64,000 nt of DNA from Pseudomonas fluorescens. GTDB lineage: Bacteria; Pseudomonadota; Gammaproteobacteria; Pseudomonadales; Pseudomonadaceae. The stretch spans positions 1-64,000 of the forward strand of contig NZ_CABVHY010000009.1 of the NCBI RefSeq assembly GCF_902497875.1. The letters are read 5' to 3'. The stretch's first letter is position 1; each line of letters begins with the position of its first letter. Position numbers and translations under genes: made by a program. Of the stretch, positions 61,323 through 64,000 are shown one piece after another. The notes under the pieces were generated by a model. That model had not been told where the DNA came from. It made no database searches and worked only from the letters and a program-made list of their open reading frames with translations.

Positions 61323-62798
61323 ATGATCGATTTATTCAGCGGACTGGATGCTTGGGTGCTTGTGAGCCTCTTGCTCGCCCTGGCCTTTGTCCTCGCCTTC
61401 GAGTTCATCAACGGCTTTCATGACACCGCTAACGCGGTGGCCACTGTTATCTACACCAAAGCCATGCCACCCCACCTGGCCGTGTTCTTTTCCGGTGTGT
61501 TCAACTTCCTCGGTGTATTACTGGGCGGGGTCGGCGTGGCCTATGCAATCGTCCACCTGCTGCCGGTAGAGCTGCTGATCAATGTGAACACCGGTCACGG
61601 GCTGGCGATGGTGTTCTCGTTGCTCGCTGCCGCCATCACCTGGAACCTGGGCACCTGGTACTTCGGTATCCCGGCCTCCAGCTCGCACACCTTGATCGGC
61701 TCGATCCTCGGTGTAGGCCTGGCGAATGCGTTGATCAACGACATTCCGCTGGCCGATGGTGTCAACTGGCAGAAGGCGATTGATATCGGTGCCTCGCTGG
61801 TGTTCTCGCCGATGGCCGGCTTCCTGGTCGCTGGTCTGGTGCTCGTTGGTCTTAAATGGTGGCGTCCGCTGTCCAAGATGCACAAGACCCCGGACCAGCG
61901 CCGCAAGATCGATGACAAGAAGCATCCACCGTTCTGGAATCGCATGGTACTGGTGGTTTCCGCCATGGCGGTGAGCTTCGTGCACGGTTCCAACGATGGC
62001 CAGAAAGGCATCGGCCTGATCATGCTGGTATTGATCGGTATAGTCCCGTCGCAGTTCGTGCTCGACCTGACCAGCACCACCTACCAGATCGAACGAACCC
62101 GCGATGCGACCTTGCACCTGAGCCAGTTTTATCAGCGCAACAATGCCTCGCTCGGTGAGTTCCTGGCCCTGGGCAAAAGCGTAAAAGGTGACCTGCCGGA
62201 GAAATTCCGTTGCAATCCGCAACAGACCGAGCCGACTATTTCCGCGCTCCTCGGCACGCTCAAGGGTGTAGCGGACTATCACTCGCTGCCGGCGGAAAGC
62301 CGTATCGAAGTGCGTCGTTACCTGCTCTGCCTGGATGACACGGCGAAGAAAGTCGGCAAGCTGCCGGGCCTGGATGCCCGTGAAAAGGATGACCTGAACA
62401 AGCTGCGCAAAGACCTGACCGCGACGACCGAATATGCGCCGTTCTGGGTAATTCTGGCTGTAGCCCTGGCGCTGGGTCTCGGCACCATGGTCGGCTGGAA
62501 GCGCGTGGTGCTGACCATCGGTGAGAAGATCGGCAAACAAGGCATGACCTACGCTCAGGGCATGTCGGCCCAGATCACCACCGCCTGCGCCATCGGCATG
62601 GCCAACATCTTCAGCCTGCCGGTATCCACCACCCACGTGCTGTCCTCGGGTGTCGCCGGTACCATGGTCGCAAACAAAAGCGGCCTGCAAGGCGGTACCG
62701 TGAAGACCATCCTGCTGGCCTGGATCCTGACCCTGCCGGCGACGGTGGGCCTGTCGGCCGGTTTGTTCTGGCTGGCGTCGAAAGTCCTCGGCAGCTGA
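61323..62798 (+). CDS. pitA: Inorganic phosphate transporter, PiT (PHO4) family
   Basis: 491 residues. Both PHO4 signature halves are present: EFINGFHDTANAVATVIYTK near the N-terminus and MANIFSLPVSTTHVLSSGVA near the C-terminus, with about ten membrane helices and a hydrophilic loop (residues ~260-360). Low-affinity metal-phosphate symport. Gene name by family only. Confidence 0.92.
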   Translation: MIDLFSGLDAWVLVSLLLALAFVLAFEFINGFHDTANAVATVIYTKAMPPHLAVFFSGVFNFLGVLLGGVGVAYAIVHLLPVELLINVNTGHGLAMVFSLLAAAITWNLGTWYFGIPASSSHTLIGSILGVGLANALINDIPLADGVNWQKAIDIGASLVFSPMAGFLVAGLVLVGLKWWRPLSKMHKTPDQRRKIDDKKHPPFWNRMVLVVSAMAVSFVHGSNDGQKGIGLIMLVLIGIVPSQFVLDLTSTTYQIERTRDATLHLSQFYQRNNASLGEFLALGKSVKGDLPEKFRCNPQQTEPTISALLGTLKGVADYHSLPAESRIEVRRYLLCLDDTAKKVGKLPGLDAREKDDLNKLRKDLTATTEYAPFWVILAVALALGLGTMVGWKRVVLTIGEKIGKQGMTYAQGMSAQITTACAIGMANIFSLPVSTTHVLSSGVAGTMVANKSGLQGGTVKTILLAWILTLPATVGLSAGLFWLASKVLGS

Positions 62799-62813
62799 TC
62801 CTCAGCCTGTTGC

Positions 62814-62852
62814 TAAAAAAGGTGCGATCCGCGTGGACCGCACCTTTTTTTA
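62814..62852 (+). terminator. Terminator after the phosphate transporter
   Basis: GGTGCG paired with CGCACC around ATCCGCGTGGAC, preceded by six A and followed by seven T; can serve both strands. Confidence 0.9.
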
Positions 62853-62880
62853 TGCCCGCTGGAAATGTGTTCAGCCCCGA

Positions 62881-62909
62881 AAAGATCGCAGCCTGCGGCA
62901 GCTCCTACG
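62881..62909. repeat. Single REP arm
   Basis: AAAAGATCGCAGCCTGCGGC then AGCTCCTAC; unpaired copy. Confidence 0.88.
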
Positions 62910-62978
62910 GCGCGCAGGCAAAAAAAAAGGCGACCGAAGTCGCCCAAAATGCCTTGCGTGCTCGTGTACCGGAAAGAC

Positions 62979-63095
62979 TTAAGGCTTTTTGCTCTTATGT
63001 GCATCTTTCCAGATAAAGAATCCAAACCCTGCGAAAAACGCCACCATGAGGCCGACTGTCAACACTCCGGCGATCACTACGTTGTCGAAAAACAT
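62979..63095 (-). CDS. ccoM: CcoM-like small subunit of cbb3-type cytochrome oxidase
   Basis: 38 residues: MFFDNVVIAGVLTVGLMVAF then a short basic tail (WKDAHKSKKP). One membrane helix. It closely resembles CcoM of P. stutzeri cbb3 oxidase as I recall it; that is memory, not an alignment. Ribosome site AGGAGG sits five bases upstream, the strongest one in the window. An ANR-type box lies upstream, which fits microaerobic use. The oxidase genes themselves are not here. Confidence 0.7.
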   Translation of the reverse strand: MFFDNVVIAGVLTVGLMVAFFAGFGFFIWKDAHKSKKP

Positions 63096-63161
63096 GACTG
63101 GCCTCCTGCTCTTGCCCTGTTGCGATAGGGCTAAGTTAACCAATCCGGCTTCGATAAAAAT

Positions 63162-63175
63162 TGACCGGGATCAAT
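63162..63175 (-). promoter_or_regulatory. ANR/FNR-type box before the ccoM-like gene
   Basis: TTGACCGGGATCAA, one mismatch from TTGAT-N4-ATCAA. Its centre is about 41 bases upstream of a likely start at 63127; TAACTT on the minus strand (63139-63134) would then be the -10 element. Confidence 0.65.
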
Positions 63176-63238
63176 AGCGCCCGAAAGAAGAAGTAAAGAA
63201 GGGAAATAACTGACCTGCGTCAACGGACGCAGGGGGAT

Positions 63239-63400
63239 TCAACGTTTTTTCGGTTTGTTTTTCGGCTTTTTTTTTGCTTTTCCCAATGGCATGGCCTGCT
63301 CGAAAGCCTGGCGCACTTCGTTCAGGCGCTTTTCATTGAGATCATGCACGCGCTTGGCACGTTCGGAATTGAGGTCTATCAGCTTGTCGTCTTGGCTCAT
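63239..63400 (-). CDS. Small basic conserved hypothetical protein, 53 residues
   Basis: MSQDDKLIDLNSERAKRVHD, ending in a Lys-Pro tail (KKKPKNKPKKR). An amphipathic helix followed by a basic tail suggests a nucleic-acid or membrane contact, but this is guesswork. A-run in the tail gives nine A/T in a row. Confidence 0.68.
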   Translation of the reverse strand: MSQDDKLIDLNSERAKRVHDLNEKRLNEVRQAFEQAMPLGKAKKKPKNKPKKR

Positions 63401-63565
63401 GGCGTTGATTGCATCGTCTGGGATTGCGGTCGAATTCAGGCGCAGCAGTCAACCGCACTGCACGCCGGGGTCTGCCCATAATGCGGCGTGATCCCGACGC
63501 TGACCAGTCGTCAGCGCGGTGGGTAGCGAACATTTTGCGCCTTGATACCTATAAAGAGCCTGACG

Positions 63566-63907
63566 CTAAACTTCGACATCCACCCACAACCCCTGGCGCG
63601 GCTGATCTTCCATCAGTGGCGCCACGGGCACGGTGTTGTCCGCGTTGAGCTCGTCACCGGGCAGGGCCAGGTGCACTTGCGGGTCGTCATCGGCTTGATG
63701 CCGACGTTTGTTGCGTTCCTGCTGGCGTTGCTGCTCTTCACGCAACAACATCGCCGAATGTTCGGCATCGCGCTTTTGCAGGTCGATGGTGCTTTCATTG
63801 GAGCTCGGTTGCACCGGCACTACAGGCGGAATATCCGGAGTGGAGCGGACCGGATCCTGCTGAGAAGTGATTGGCACGACACTCAAGGGAAGTATCGGTG
63901 GCAGCAT
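63566..63907 (-). CDS. Hypothetical protein, 113 residues
   Basis: MLPPILPLSVVPITSQQDPV, then a charged Gln/Arg-rich middle (LLREEQQRQQERNKRRHQAD) and no recognised domain. GGAG lies eight bases before the ATG, in the tail of the upstream gene. Likely co-transcribed with it. Confidence 0.7.
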   Translation of the reverse strand: MLPPILPLSVVPITSQQDPVRSTPDIPPVVPVQPSSNESTIDLQKRDAEHSAMLLREEQQRQQERNKRRHQADDDPQVHLALPGDELNADNTVPVAPLMEDQPRQGLWVDVEV

Positions 63908-63912
63908 AATTA

Positions 63913-64000
63913 TTAGTCTCCTGTCAGCAGGCTGTCGGCTGCCAGGGTGGCGACTTGAGCCGTCGGGCGCAAACTTGTGATCCGCTCATCACCGTAACCC
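63913..64000 (-). CDS. 3' end of a gene cut by the window edge
   Basis: 29 codons remain: ITSLRPTAQVATLAADSLLT then GD and TAA at 63915-63913. Start and identity are outside the window. Confidence 0.55.
   Translation of the reverse strand, partial: GYGDERITSLRPTAQVATLAADSLLTGD

Overview
The window is chromosomal DNA from a fluorescent-group Pseudomonas (P. fluorescens/P. putida lineage). This is inferred from gene families and synteny (complete pca cluster with PcaR, ppc next to the lptF-type lipoprotein genes, plsB, adk/tsaB, a ccoM-like gene), from high-GC coding sequence, and from many copies of a Pseudomonas REP element with core GTAGGAGCTGCCGCAGG. No rRNA, tRNA, CRISPR, transposase or prophage genes were seen.

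Layout. 1-360: tandem REP array. 355-2960: ECF sigma factor module (SnoaL/NTF2-like, DGPF/YciI, SRPBCC, sigma factor). 3157-4031: GNAT and a tiny membrane ORF. 4107-12303: Kdp potassium-pump operon on the minus strand, read as kdpF, small ORF, kdpA, kdpC, kdpB, kdpD, kdpE; kdpC precedes kdpB and there is an additional small membrane ORF. 12622-15340: effector-binding-like protein, LysE exporter, divergent AlaC-like aminotransferase. 15448-18664: gluconate uptake (gntP-type permease, gntK) and the LacI-family regulator, with three matching palindromic operators. 18797-23661: uronate-dehydrogenase-like enzyme, an ORF split by an in-frame stop, small proteins, GNAT, peptide deformylase, BrkB/YihY, CsbD, conserved hypothetical. 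23867-26362: plsB. 26491-28134: three consecutive YbaY-like genes, the first frameshifted. 28162-32341: DUF4197 protein, tripeptidyl-peptidase-like lipoprotein, Fic protein. 32514-37422: RND efflux pair with divergent TetR regulator. 37547-43545: rsmJ, hypotheticals, PEP-mutase-like enzyme, DUF72 protein, tsaB, adk. 43835-48553: ppc, a small conserved gene, two outer-membrane lipoproteins. 48888-60031: protocatechuate/beta-ketoadipate cluster. 60744-64000: a small gene, Pit phosphate transporter, ccoM-like gene with an ANR-like box, small hypotheticals and a gene truncated by the window edge.

How the genes work together. The pca block encodes the whole protocatechuate branch: ring cleavage (pcaHG), pcaB, pcaC, pcaD, CoA transfer (pcaIJ), thiolysis (pcaF), a putative beta-ketoadipate transporter (pcaT), an OprD-type porin and the IclR-type activator pcaR. 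The aromatic-acid transporter pcaK, which sits beside pcaR in P. putida, is reduced here to about 70 frameshifted codons, although a near-consensus PcaR box is still in front of it. The gluconate locus is a compact self-contained regulon. Kdp should provide high-affinity potassium uptake under potassium limitation.

All assignments come from reading the sequence and from family knowledge; no database search was run.
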